DNA of 20,313 nucleotides from a virus. Location of the stretch: positions 1 through 20,313 of the IMG/VR virus record IMGVR_UViG_3300045421_000141; one strand, given 5' to 3'. Positions 1 to 8,208 of the stretch are shown piece after piece. A program made the position numbers and the translations under genes. A model generated the notes under the pieces. That model was not told the DNA's origin, searched no databases, and saw only the letters and a program-made list of their open reading frames with translations. How positions within the stretch are numbered: position 1 is the first letter of the stretch; each line of letters begins with the position of its first letter.

Positions 1-1
1 A

Positions 2-97
2 CAAGATGAATTTTATTATTGGATAGCTTACTTTAAAGTGAAGGCAGAACGAGAAAAACTACACTATGGCAGATCAGCAACTAAATATAAGACTTAA
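2..97 (+). CDS. Tail assembly chaperone, C-terminal end (partial)
   Basis: This is an open frame entering from the left edge that encodes the last 31 residues of a protein, ending KYKT at TAA 95-97. The visible part is rich in aromatic and charged residues (FYYWIAYFKVKAEREK). It overlaps the start of the tape measure gene by 32 bp. A small gene immediately before the tape measure is the standard position of the tail assembly chaperone (lambda gpG/GT, GTA gp10-type), which coats the tape measure protein while the tail assembles. The role is inferred from position and from the general look of the C-terminus; the N-terminal part lies outside the window. Confidence 0.6.
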   Translation, partial: QDEFYYWIAYFKVKAEREKLHYGRSATKYKT

Positions 98-1961
98 TGC
101 AATAGATAATGCTTCCAAAGCATTTACAGAAGTTAAGAATTCAATATTTAATATTAGAAATGCCTTAATAGGTTTAGGTGCTGGTGTCGCTGTTAGATCA
201 TTAATAAATATTGGAAGAGAAGCTGATAATTTAAGTGTAAGATTAGATCAAGTTGCAAAAGCTGGTTATGGTGGTAGTCAAGCATTTGATCAATTAACTA
301 AATTTGCTATTGATGCGAAAATTCCCTTATTAGATGTATTCCAAGCATCAAATGATTTATTAGCAGTTTCTAAATCACCAGAAGAACTAGCAAAAAATTT
401 ATTAATAGCTAGTAATGCCTCTGCATATTTTAAAATTAGTTTTGTTGAAGCTTCAGATCAAGTAGCTAAATCTTTATTAAAGGGTGTAGATTCTGCAAGA
501 ATTTTTCAAGATAGAGGAATTAGATCATTAAGAGGATTTGGTGAGTTTGCTGATAAATCATTTGATGGTGTAGGTAGAGCATTAGAGAGAAACTTTGGTG
601 CTAATGGAATTTTTGGCAGGGCAAATCAAGAATTAAAAGAAGGATTAGGTGGTACTTTAATAGCTTTAGATAATAGATTTAAACAATTTCAAATAACGAT
701 AGCAAAAGGATTTTTTGAAACATTAACAAGAGAATTAGGAAATTTAGAAACATTTGTTGAAAAAAACAATGAAGTAATAGATAAATTTGCTAAAACTTTA
801 GGAGATATACTTGGAAAAGCAGTTATAGTTCTTGGTAATGCATTAGCATTTGTAAATAGAAATTTAGACAGTTTAATAATAGCAATACAAGTTTTTATAG
901 CTTTAAAATTTGCATCTGTATTAGCTAGTTGGACTTCTGCTGTTATAACTTTTACGTCAGCACTTACTGCCTTATCTGCTTCTTCTGGTTATGGTTTAAT
1001 AATAAAATTACTTACAGCTATTTTAGGCGGTGCTGGTGCTTTTTATGCACTTGAAAAAGGTTTAAAAGGATTCAATAATGAATTAGAAAAATCTAATGAG
1101 ACTTTAGATGACACATCACAATTATTAGGTTCTATACCTAAAACTTTTCAAGAATATCTTTCTCTTATAAAATTATCAAACCAAGAACAAATTACATTTT
1201 TAGGAGTGCTAAGTAATATTGCACAAAAAAATATTGATAGTATTGCAAATCTTAAAAAAGCATTTAATAGTTTAGAAGCTGTATCAAAATTTATAATTGA
1301 TAATCTTAATAAAGGAATATCTGCATTTTCAAGAGGTGTTGCAGAATCATTAGTTCTTGGTAAAGGATTAGAAGAAACTTTTAGAAAATTTGCACAAGAA
1401 ACTTTAATCAATGCTTTATCTACAATTATTGAATTAATTATAAGAACATACATATTAAAATCTATTTTAGATGCTTTAGGTTTACCAGTAGAAAAAGCAA
1501 ACGAAAGTTCTAAAGAATTAAGAGGAACATCACTTGATATATTTGCGATTAACTCAGCTAACTATGGTGTGCAAGTTCTTACAACTTCTGAAATAAAAAA
1601 ACAAAATGATTTATTAAGAGAACAATCTTCAATTCCTAGAAATACAGGTCGTTTTAGGGGTTTTGATTTTGGTAATATTTTTGATTTTGGTATCAAATTA
1701 TTAGGTCTTGCTGAAGGTGGTGCTGTTAGAGGTGGTATGCCAATTACAGTTGGAGAAAGAGGTAGAGAATTATTTATACCTCAAACTAATGGAACTATTA
1801 TACCTAATCATGACATAAGTAAAACTGGTTCAGTTATAAATATTAATGTTTCGGCAGTTGATGTAAAAGGTGTAGAAGAATTATTTATAAACAATAGAGC
1901 AACGATTACAAATATAGTAAATCAAGCACTAAACTCAAAGGGACGATCTAATTTGATATGA
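66..1961 (+). CDS. Tail tape measure protein
   Basis: 631 residues. The N-terminus (MADQQLNIRLNAIDNASKAF) has the usual opening of lambda-gpH-like tape measure proteins, with a long helical region behind it. Residues about 265-335 are hydrophobic and Ala/Ile/Leu rich, as in the membrane-interacting stretch of many tape measures. The end carries the conserved C-terminal signature of the lambda H family (GGxVRGGMPITVGERGREL, then IPQTNGTIIPNHD, roughly residues 550-580). The protein sets tail length and probably helps DNA cross the cell envelope. At about 0.15 nm per residue, a family rule of thumb, the tail would be of the order of 95 nm. The stop overlaps the next start (ATGA at 1958-1961), so it is co-translated with the tail tip genes. 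Confidence 0.92.
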   Translation: MADQQLNIRLNAIDNASKAFTEVKNSIFNIRNALIGLGAGVAVRSLINIGREADNLSVRLDQVAKAGYGGSQAFDQLTKFAIDAKIPLLDVFQASNDLLAVSKSPEELAKNLLIASNASAYFKISFVEASDQVAKSLLKGVDSARIFQDRGIRSLRGFGEFADKSFDGVGRALERNFGANGIFGRANQELKEGLGGTLIALDNRFKQFQITIAKGFFETLTRELGNLETFVEKNNEVIDKFAKTLGDILGKAVIVLGNALAFVNRNLDSLIIAIQVFIALKFASVLASWTSAVITFTSALTALSASSGYGLIIKLLTAILGGAGAFYALEKGLKGFNNELEKSNETLDDTSQLLGSIPKTFQEYLSLIKLSNQEQITFLGVLSNIAQKNIDSIANLKKAFNSLEAVSKFIIDNLNKGISAFSRGVAESLVLGKGLEETFRKFAQETLINALSTIIELIIRTYILKSILDALGLPVEKANESSKELRGTSLDIFAINSANYGVQVLTTSEIKKQNDLLREQSSIPRNTGRFRGFDFGNIFDFGIKLLGLAEGGAVRGGMPITVGERGRELFIPQTNGTIIPNHDISKTGSVININVSAVDVKGVEELFINNRATITNIVNQALNSKGRSNLI

Positions 1962-2560
1962 GTGGAACATTTCCTTCAAGCCCAAAACCAAGAGATGTAA
2001 CTATTAGTTCTAATCAAAATACTATTGTATCAACTACTGTCTCTGGAAGAAGACAAGCAAGACAAATTGATGGACAAAGATTTAGATTAACACTTAGATT
2101 CCCAGTTATGACTAGAGCAGAATTTGCTCCTATTCTAGCTTTTATAATGAAACAAAGATCACAATTAGAATCATTTCAATATACTCCACCAACTATTGAT
2201 GATGCTTTAGGTTCTGCCTCAACAGTTATTTCAACAAATGGTGCTGTAAGTGCTGGTGCTACTTCATGCACAATAGATGGCATGACTGTTTCTCAATCTG
2301 GTGTTTTTAAAGCTGGAGATTTTTTTAGATTTACTGGACAAGAAAAGGTTTATATGTGCGTTTCAGATGTTTCTTCAAATGGTTCTGGTGCAGGAACATT
2401 AACCTTTGAACCACCATTAAGAACTGCTGTATCTGATAATACAATTATTATTTATGATGATGTAGATTTTACGGTTGGACTAACTGGAGATATTCAAGAA
2501 TTTACTATTGGTACAGAAAATTATTTTCAATACGAAATTGATCTAATAGAGGTTTTATAA
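1958..2560 (+). CDS. Minor tail protein (distal-tail / DUF2460-position protein)
   Basis: 200 residues, no signal peptide or membrane segment. The composition is that of a beta-rich structural protein. The conserved-looking core is around residues 40-80 (FRLTLRFPVMTRAEFAPI, then a Lys/Gln-rich stretch and FQYTPP), a pattern I associate with minor tail proteins that follow the tape measure in many siphoviruses. The ATGA overlap with the tape measure and the TAATG overlap with the next gene place it firmly in the tail module. By position it corresponds to GTA gp12 (DUF2460) or a Dit-type distal tail ring protein. The family assignment is inferred; the tail role is well supported by context. Confidence 0.7.
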   Translation: MSGTFPSSPKPRDVTISSNQNTIVSTTVSGRRQARQIDGQRFRLTLRFPVMTRAEFAPILAFIMKQRSQLESFQYTPPTIDDALGSASTVISTNGAVSAGATSCTIDGMTVSQSGVFKAGDFFRFTGQEKVYMCVSDVSSNGSGAGTLTFEPPLRTAVSDNTIIIYDDVDFTVGLTGDIQEFTIGTENYFQYEIDLIEVL

Positions 2561-3114
2561 TGACAAGATCATTAAGTGGTACACTTACAACTGAACTTGC
2601 AACAAACGCAATTAACCCCGTAGATTTAGTTTATCTTGGTGTTAGCACAGGAAGTTATTACACAGATCATTATAAAGATTTAGTTTTTAATTCCAATACT
2701 TATCTTGCTTCATCTTTATTTCTTGGTTTATCAGAAGTAACTGAAAGTTCTGAAGTATCTGTTAATAGTTTAAATTTAAGATTTACTGGTGCTGATCAAA
2801 CAATAATATCTTTATTTCTTAATAATAATTACATGGATAAACCAGTTAACGTATTTAGAGGATTTTTAAATTCTTCTCAGGCATTAATAGCTGACCCATT
2901 TCTTTTATTTGAAGGAAGAATAGAAAATTTTAATATTGAAGATGATGAAACAAGTTCTTCTGTTTTAATTAGTGTTGCTTCTCATTGGGCAGATTTTGAT
3001 AAAATTAAAACTAGAAAAACAAATACAAACTCACAAAAAATTTATTTTCCTAATGATAAAGGTTTTGATTTTGCAAGTCGTTCAGTTCGTGAAATAAAAT
3101 GGGGTAGAACATGA
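2560..3114 (+). CDS. Tail hub protein, DUF2163-like
   Basis: 184 residues, beta-rich. The N-terminal half reads like a hub or baseplate domain (NPVDLVYLGVSTGSYYTDHY, then the fill-in motif DLVFNSNTYLASSL). The C-terminus holds the sequence YFPNDKGFDFASRSV followed by IKWGR, which in related phages marks the end of DUF2163/lambda-gpL-like hub proteins that form the base of the tail tip. It starts on the stop of the previous gene (TAATG, 2558-2562) and overlaps the next gene by ATGA. In GTA-type modules this is gp13, normally followed by an NlpC/P60 peptidase (gp14). Here the next gene is different, see the HlyC-like entry. Confidence 0.7.
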   Translation: MTRSLSGTLTTELATNAINPVDLVYLGVSTGSYYTDHYKDLVFNSNTYLASSLFLGLSEVTESSEVSVNSLNLRFTGADQTIISLFLNNNYMDKPVNVFRGFLNSSQALIADPFLLFEGRIENFNIEDDETSSSVLISVASHWADFDKIKTRKTNTNSQKIYFPNDKGFDFASRSVREIKWGRT

Positions 3115-3542
3115 ATGATTTTAATAATATCGTTTCAATTTATAGACATTTTCAAAAATATAATCATCTCAACTACAAACAAATAGTTGATATAATTTTA
3201 CCTTCTTATAATCTTGGTCAATATCAAATTCATAAAGATAAAAAAGAAATTATTGGTTTTACTAATTGGGCTTTTTTAAATGATTTAGTTGAACAAAGAT
3301 TTAAAAGTACTGGAATGTTGAAGGCAACACAATGGAATTGTGGAAATAATCTTTGGCATATTGACACTTTAGCTAAAAGAAATCTAAAACAAATAATTGC
3401 TTGGACTAAAAATCATTTTACAAATTTATATGGTTATAACAAACCTATTAAATGGTTAAGAGTTAGAGATGAAAAAATAATTAAACATCAAGTTAGAATA
3501 ACAAAACCTAGCTGGAATAATTTTATAAAAGATAATGGGTAA
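3111..3542 (+). CDS. HlyC-like toxin-activating lysine acyltransferase homologue
   Basis: 143 residues, against about 170 for E. coli HlyC. The collinear pattern matches the RTX acyltransferase family (HlyC/ApxC). There is an N-terminal His (H19 in YNHLNY, cf. HlyC LHRNW), then ILPSYNLGQYQI (cf. VLPAIQANQYAL), then IIGFTNWAFLNDLVEQRF (cf. VAYCSWANLSLENEI), then WNCGNNLWHID with Asp85 (cf. WTSGDRKWFID, whose Asp is catalytic), and finally WLRVRD (cf. AIRVD). H19 and D85 are 66 residues apart, close to the 69 between H23 and D92 of HlyC. Known family members move an acyl group from acyl-ACP to a lysine of an RTX toxin. No RTX toxin is visible here. The gene is embedded in the tail tip operon (ATGA overlap upstream, 8-bp overlap downstream), so a phage tail protein or a host target is the likelier substrate. 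Homology is read by eye; substrate and activity are unknown. Confidence 0.72.
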   Translation: MNDFNNIVSIYRHFQKYNHLNYKQIVDIILPSYNLGQYQIHKDKKEIIGFTNWAFLNDLVEQRFKSTGMLKATQWNCGNNLWHIDTLAKRNLKQIIAWTKNHFTNLYGYNKPIKWLRVRDEKIIKHQVRITKPSWNNFIKDNG

Positions 3543-6423
3543 AATAACCAAACCTATAAGCAAGGCAATAAAAAGTGTTACTAATTTTGTAAGTAAAGCT
3601 TTTAATTCAGTTATAACTTGGTTAGTTCCAAAACCTAAACTACCTAACTTTGGTGGCAACACTTATGAAGGTGCAAAAGGAATTTTAGTTAATCAAGATT
3701 CTAATAACGCATCTATTCCTATTGTTTACGGTGAAAGAAAAATAGGAATTTCTAGGGTCTTTGTTGAAAGTTCAGGTTCTGATAATATAAATCTTTATAT
3801 TGCAGGGATACTTTGTGAAGGAGGAAATGGTGGTATTGAATCTGTTGAGGAAATTTATGTTGATGATAAACTTGTAACTTGGAGTGGTGTTTTATCTAAT
3901 GGAACAGTAAGGACAGTTAATAGTTCTGATACAAATTTTTTTAAAGATGGTGCAAGTTTAATATCTGTTCAAGCTTTTTATGGTTTAGATAATCAATCAG
4001 TTTCTTCTATTTTAGATGAAAGCACAAACTGGACTTCAGATCATAAGTTATCTGGTGTTGCTTATCTTGCATTTAAATTTACTTGGAATCAAGATGCTTT
4101 TAGTAATTTACCTGATATTAAAGTTATAATTAAAGGTAAAAAAATTTATGATCCTAGATTAGATAATAATAAAGGTGGTTCAGGCCCACATGATGAAGAT
4201 GATTCTACAACTTGGACTTATTCAGATAACTCAGCTTTAATTCTTTTAGATTATTTAAGAAACAGCAGATATGGAAAGGGATTACCGAATGATGCGTTTG
4301 AAACAAACTATGATTCATTTAAAAATTCAGCAAATGATTGTGATACATTAGTAACTCCTTATTCTGGTGGAACTGATATTAAAATATTTAGAACAAATGC
4401 AGTCATAGATACATCACAAAAAGTAATAGATAATGTAAAAGATTTATTAGCACCAATGAGAGCATTATTTACTTATACGCAGGGTAAATATAAATTAATT
4501 GTTGAAGGTATAGGTAATTCTGTTTTAAGTTTAAATTCAAACAATATTATTGGTGGTATAAAAATTTATGGTGAAAAGAAAAATACTAAATACAATCGTG
4601 TTATAGGAACTTTTGTAAATCCAGCAAAAGATTGGCAAGAAGATACTATTTCATTCCCACCAGCTGACGATGCTTCTTTACCAGTAGAAGATCAATATGC
4701 AACTTTATTGGCGGAAGATAATAATACTCCATTAGATGGTAATTTTGAATTTAGAAATATTACAAATCCATATCAAGCAGAAGAACTTTGTGAAATTATT
4801 TTAAGAAGATCAAGAAATGCTTTGGGAGTAGAAGTTAATTGTACTTCAGAAGCTTTAAATTTATCAATAGGAGATATAGTTGATTTAACTTATTCAACAG
4901 GTGGATTTAGTGCAAAACCTTTTAGAGTAATGAATATTGCTATTAATGCAGATAGTACAGTTGAATTAGAATTAACTGAACATCAAAATTCATTTTACAA
5001 TTGGGCTTCAAAAACAGAAGCCCCTGAAATATCTGATACTGTATTACCAAATCCTTTTTCTGTGTCCGCTCCAGCTTCTGTTACTTTAGATGACCAACTT
5101 ATTGAGTATTCTGATGGCGTTGTGATAACTGCTCTTGATGTAATAATTGGTGCTTCTACTGATAACTTTGTAGACTTCTATCAAGTAGAATATAAATTAA
5201 GCACCGATGCAACTTTTCAGATATCAGGTCAAGTTAAAGGATTAAATCATAGAATCTTAAATGTTATAGATGGATTAGATTATAACGTAAGAGTCAAAGC
5301 TATTAACACATTAGGAGTATCTTCAACTTATACTTCTGCGACAAGAACTATTGTAGGTGGATTATTACCACCTAGTGATGTTGAAGATTTTGCTTGTAAC
5401 ATTATTGGAAGAGATGCTCATTTATCATGGACGCAAATATCAGATTTAGATTTGGCTTATTATTCAATAAGGTACTCTACACTTACAACTGGTGCTGAAT
5501 GGTTAAACTCAGTTTCTCTTGTTGAAAAAGTTGCTAGACCTGCTACGACATGTACTGTCCCCGCTCGTATAGGTTCTTATCTTATAAAAGCATTTGATAA
5601 AAATGAAAATGCTTCATCTAATGAAGCAATTATCTCAACTAATATTTTAGAGATTGGAAACTTTAACGCTATTGTTACACAAACAGAATCACCTACATTT
5701 TTAGGAACTAAAACTAATGTTTTTGTTGATGATAACGATTCTTTAAGATTAGATTCCTCTGAACTTTTTGACTCTGCTATTGGCGACTTTGATTCTGCTA
5801 GTGGTTTATTTGATTCTGGAATATCTACATTTGATTTAGTTTCTGAAGGAAGTTATCTATTTTCTTCTCCTATTGATATTGGTGGAACTTATACTGTTCG
5901 TGTAACTGCTTCAATTACTCAAGGAGTAGATAACATAGATAATCTTTTTGATAGTGCTGTTGGATTATTTGATGATGGTGCTTCTAACTTTGATGGAGAT
6001 TCTCCTGCTAACTGTAATGCTCATATAGAAATAGCTACTTCTACTGATAATGTTACATATACTTCATTCAGAAACTTTGTAGTTGGAGATTACACAGCTA
6101 GATTTTTTAAATTTAAACTTATAATGACTTCCTCTGATTTAGCTTCTACTCCAGTTGTATCTGATTTATCTGTTTCAATAGATGTTGAAGATACTATACA
6201 AAGCGATAATGATTTAACTAGTGGTGTTGGAACTTTTACTGTAACATTTGACAAGCCATTTTATTCTGGTAATTATGCTATCGGTATTACTAATCAAGGA
6301 ATGGCTTCTGGAGATTTTTATACATTGAGTAATAAAACTATTAATGGATTTAATATTGCTTTTAAAAATAGTAGTGGTACAGGAGTAAGTAGAACATTTG
6401 ATTATATTGCGAAAGGTTTTTAA
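3535..6423 (+). CDS. Tail tip / host specificity protein J-like
   Basis: 962 residues, the largest gene in the window. The N-terminus has a short basic amphipathic stretch (KPISKAIKSVTNFVSKAF), then a GTA-gp15/lambda-J-like core (IPIVYGERKIGISRVFVES and NLYIAGILCEGG, about residues 60-100). It continues into receptor-domain-type beta repeats, with regions resembling fibronectin type III folds at about residues 510-720 (for example DFYQVEYKLS and LSWTQISDLDLAYYSIRYS). Near the C-terminus, residues 743-767 and 803-820 contain the repeated motif LFDSAxGxFD. The protein forms the central tail tip that contacts the cell. Its start overlaps the acyltransferase homologue by 8 bp. The final 120 residues end in a domain with GVGTFTVTFDKPFYSG that resembles a short receptor-binding or structural module. 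The general identity is confident; the domain limits are approximate. Confidence 0.85.
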   Translation: MGKITKPISKAIKSVTNFVSKAFNSVITWLVPKPKLPNFGGNTYEGAKGILVNQDSNNASIPIVYGERKIGISRVFVESSGSDNINLYIAGILCEGGNGGIESVEEIYVDDKLVTWSGVLSNGTVRTVNSSDTNFFKDGASLISVQAFYGLDNQSVSSILDESTNWTSDHKLSGVAYLAFKFTWNQDAFSNLPDIKVIIKGKKIYDPRLDNNKGGSGPHDEDDSTTWTYSDNSALILLDYLRNSRYGKGLPNDAFETNYDSFKNSANDCDTLVTPYSGGTDIKIFRTNAVIDTSQKVIDNVKDLLAPMRALFTYTQGKYKLIVEGIGNSVLSLNSNNIIGGIKIYGEKKNTKYNRVIGTFVNPAKDWQEDTISFPPADDASLPVEDQYATLLAEDNNTPLDGNFEFRNITNPYQAEELCEIILRRSRNALGVEVNCTSEALNLSIGDIVDLTYSTGGFSAKPFRVMNIAINADSTVELELTEHQNSFYNWASKTEAPEISDTVLPNPFSVSAPASVTLDDQLIEYSDGVVITALDVIIGASTDNFVDFYQVEYKLSTDATFQISGQVKGLNHRILNVIDGLDYNVRVKAINTLGVSSTYTSATRTIVGGLLPPSDVEDFACNIIGRDAHLSWTQISDLDLAYYSIRYSTLTTGAEWLNSVSLVEKVARPATTCTVPARIGSYLIKAFDKNENASSNEAIISTNILEIGNFNAIVTQTESPTFLGTKTNVFVDDNDSLRLDSSELFDSAIGDFDSASGLFDSGISTFDLVSEGSYLFSSPIDIGGTYTVRVTASITQGVDNIDNLFDSAVGLFDDGASNFDGDSPANCNAHIEIATSTDNVTYTSFRNFVVGDYTARFFKFKLIMTSSDLASTPVVSDLSVSIDVEDTIQSDNDLTSGVGTFTVTFDKPFYSGNYAIGITNQGMASGDFYTLSNKTINGFNIAFKNSSGTGVSRTFDYIAKGF

Positions 6424-6436
6424 TAATAGATAGATA

Positions 6437-7972
6437 ATGGCTCAACACGATTTTGTAATTGGCAACCAAAGTTTTCCTAGCTTTCGTTCTGATCTTAATG
6501 ACTTTTTAAATGCAGTAAGAACATTACATTCAGGTACATCTTTACCTTCAGGAGCGGTAGCTGGAACAATGTGGCTTGATACTACAAATGCCACAATACC
6601 ACTTTTAAAATATTATGATGGAGCCGATAATATTACTCTTGCTACAATAAATCATACAACAAATACAGTTACTTTTTCTAATGTTTCTTCAGATTTAGTA
6701 AATGATACAACTCCTCAACTTGGTGGAAACTTAGACGTTCAAACCCATTCAATTGTATCTACATCAAATAATAATGTAAAAATTTATCCTAGTGGTTCTG
6801 GTGTTTTAGAAGTAGGTGGTTCAACAAATTCTGGAAGAATACAATTAAATTGTGAAAATAACTCTCATGGTATTAAACTTGCTTCACCACCACATTCTGC
6901 TGGTCAATCTTACACTTTAACTTTTCCATCAACAGCACCTATAGCAGGAAAAGTTCTACAAACAGATGGTTCAGGTAATTTATCTTTTGAAACTGTTAGT
7001 GGTGCAACTCCTTATGGATTATTTAGAAAAGTTGACCCAACAATTGTTGCATGGACTAGAACAGGCAATTTTACAATGACAACTTCAACTACAATTTATG
7101 TAGAAGTAAATGGAAGTGTTTTAACTATTGCTTCAGGAACTTCTATAACCATGCCAAGTCCAACTGTTGGAACTGATTATGCAATCTGGTGTTCAACTGC
7201 TGGTGCATTATCCGCAACAACTGACCACACAACTCCACCTTCTGCTAATGCTAGAAAATTAGGTGGCTTTCATTATGCTAATGGACAAAATGCAACTGGC
7301 ACCTCTGGTGGAAATACCACTCCTGACATTAATCAATATTCATTATGGGATTTAAAATTTAGACCAGCTTGTGCTGACCCAAGAGGTATGACATTAGTTG
7401 CTGGCAATTTTTGGGCAGATATTTATTTAACAAACACTCTTCCTGATACTTATGGAACTTCTAAATACAATGTTACAATAGCTGATGGTTCTTCTCCACC
7501 AAAAATACCTTCAAAATTTGGTGGTAATGGTTCAACGGATTATGGTTCTTATACATGGTGGGAAGCAAATGAATTACTATCTGCTTATGGAAAAAGAAGT
7601 CCAAGTTATCAAGAATTTTCTGCTTTAGCTTATGGCACTACTGAAGCTACTTCAAGAGGAACTGACCCAGCTTCAACAACTTTAACAGCAACAGATGATG
7701 ATTTTACTTCTAAATGGGGAATTATACAATCCACTGGTTGTATGTTTATTTGGGGTTGTGATTTTGGTAGTGGTGCGTTGGGTGCTAGTTATGTTGCAAA
7801 TACAGAAGGAAGAGGTTCTACTTATCAATTGTCTAATGCCGTGGAACTGGGTGGGGAGTGGAGTTTTATGTCTAATTCTGGTTCTCGTAATTCTGATTGG
7901 AGGTATTCTCCTACGGCTTCTAATAGCAGGCTTGGTTCTCGTGGCGTCGCCGACCATTTACAACAGGATTAA
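6437..7972 (+). CDS. Tail fibre with C-type-lectin-like tip; 3' part lies in an invertible segment
   Basis: 511 residues. Residues 1-182 are the constant part: a fibre attachment domain (SLPSGAVAGTMWLDTT is a common phage fibre motif) and repeats ending AGKVLQTDGSGNL. Residues 183-511 are encoded inside the invertible segment. The last 45 residues (GGEWSFMSNSGSRNSDW to GSRGVADHLQQD) follow the pattern GGxW...SGSR...W...SNS...RGVxDHL of C-type-lectin/formylglycine-enzyme-like folds. That fold is typical of phage receptor-binding tips, including Mtd-like DGR targets. The DNA of this last part uses GC-rich codons (for example 7942-7960) unlike the rest of the window. This points to recent acquisition or to a DGR-style variable repeat. 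The next gene starts 2 nt after the stop. It is the receptor-binding fibre in the present orientation. Confidence 0.85.
   Translation: MAQHDFVIGNQSFPSFRSDLNDFLNAVRTLHSGTSLPSGAVAGTMWLDTTNATIPLLKYYDGADNITLATINHTTNTVTFSNVSSDLVNDTTPQLGGNLDVQTHSIVSTSNNNVKIYPSGSGVLEVGGSTNSGRIQLNCENNSHGIKLASPPHSAGQSYTLTFPSTAPIAGKVLQTDGSGNLSFETVSGATPYGLFRKVDPTIVAWTRTGNFTMTTSTTIYVEVNGSVLTIASGTSITMPSPTVGTDYAIWCSTAGALSATTDHTTPPSANARKLGGFHYANGQNATGTSGGNTTPDINQYSLWDLKFRPACADPRGMTLVAGNFWADIYLTNTLPDTYGTSKYNVTIADGSSPPKIPSKFGGNGSTDYGSYTWWEANELLSAYGKRSPSYQEFSALAYGTTEATSRGTDPASTTLTATDDDFTSKWGIIQSTGCMFIWGCDFGSGALGASYVANTEGRGSTYQLSNAVELGGEWSFMSNSGSRNSDWRYSPTASNSRLGSRGVADHLQQD
6943..6983 (+). repeat. Left inverted repeat (41 bp) of the fibre inversion cassette
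   Basis: This 41-bp sequence is present again, perfectly, in reverse complement at 9015-9055. After one mismatch (6984 against 9014) a further 5 bp match, so similarity covers 6943-6989 against 9009-9055. It encodes fibre residues up to the SGNL at 179-182, in the same reading frame in both copies. It shows no obvious internal dyad and does not match the Gin/Hin 26-bp crossover sites that I can recall. Confidence 0.95.
7842..7969 (+). other. Possible DGR-type variable region at the fibre 3' end
   Basis: The last ~128 bp of the fibre gene encode a lectin-like tip with many Asn/Ser/Arg/Tyr positions between invariant-looking Gly, Trp and Arg residues. It ends in a GC-rich stretch (GGCGTCGCCGACC at 7942-7954) in an otherwise AT-rich gene. 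In diversity-generating retroelements the variable repeat sits exactly at the 3' end of such a lectin-fold gene and ends in a GC-rich initiation-of-mutagenic-homology sequence. No template repeat and no reverse transcriptase are seen in the window, so this is only a candidate; an undiversified lectin domain explains the protein equally well. Confidence 0.35.
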
Positions 7973-7974
7973 AT

Positions 7975-8208
7975 ATGAAAATTATAAACACAAGACAAGA
8001 TTTAAACTCAATTCAAGGAACTTCTGAATACGATAATTTTATTAATTATCTAAAAGGTTCAATTACACAAAGAAGAGATATTCAAGTTTATCCTGAAAAT
8101 TATGGAAAGCCAGATTACACAGGTGAGAAATTAGAACCTATTTGGGAAACCTTTGAGGATACTTCTGTTATAGAGAGATTTGGATTTACTAAAGAGGAAT
8201 TAGAATAG
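7975..8208 (+). CDS. Small fibre-associated protein (possible chaperone) of the current orientation
   Basis: 77 residues, acidic. It begins MKIINTRQDLNSIQGTSEYDNFINYLKG and ends TSVIERFGFTKEELE. The opening pattern 'I.TR.DL..I.GT.EY..F...LKGS' and the closing 'IERFGFT' recall small proteins found after fibre genes in other phages, which I cannot name further. It starts 2 nt after the fibre stop and lies wholly within the invertible segment, in the same place as gene U relative to S in phage Mu. A role in assembly or attachment of the current fibre tip is inferred. Its 3' end overlaps the convergent 116-aa gene by 20 bp. Confidence 0.7.
   Translation: MKIINTRQDLNSIQGTSEYDNFINYLKGSITQRRDIQVYPENYGKPDYTGEKLEPIWETFEDTSVIERFGFTKEELE

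Noticed and set aside
1148-1453. Minus-strand frame of 101 aa inside the tape measure gene
   Set aside because: Antisense shadow of a confident gene, with no ribosome binding site or recognisable motif.
1-6423. Gene transfer agent instead of a phage
   Set aside because: The tail gene order is GTA-like, but a switchable fibre, lysis genes, a replication module and an early regulator operon in the same window point to an autonomous phage or prophage.
7682-8027. Long frames on both strands across the fibre 3' end (91-aa minus, 110-aa plus in another frame)
   Set aside because: They overlap the well supported fibre gene and the 77-aa gene, and are low-complexity. They exist only because the GC content rises there and stop codons become rare.
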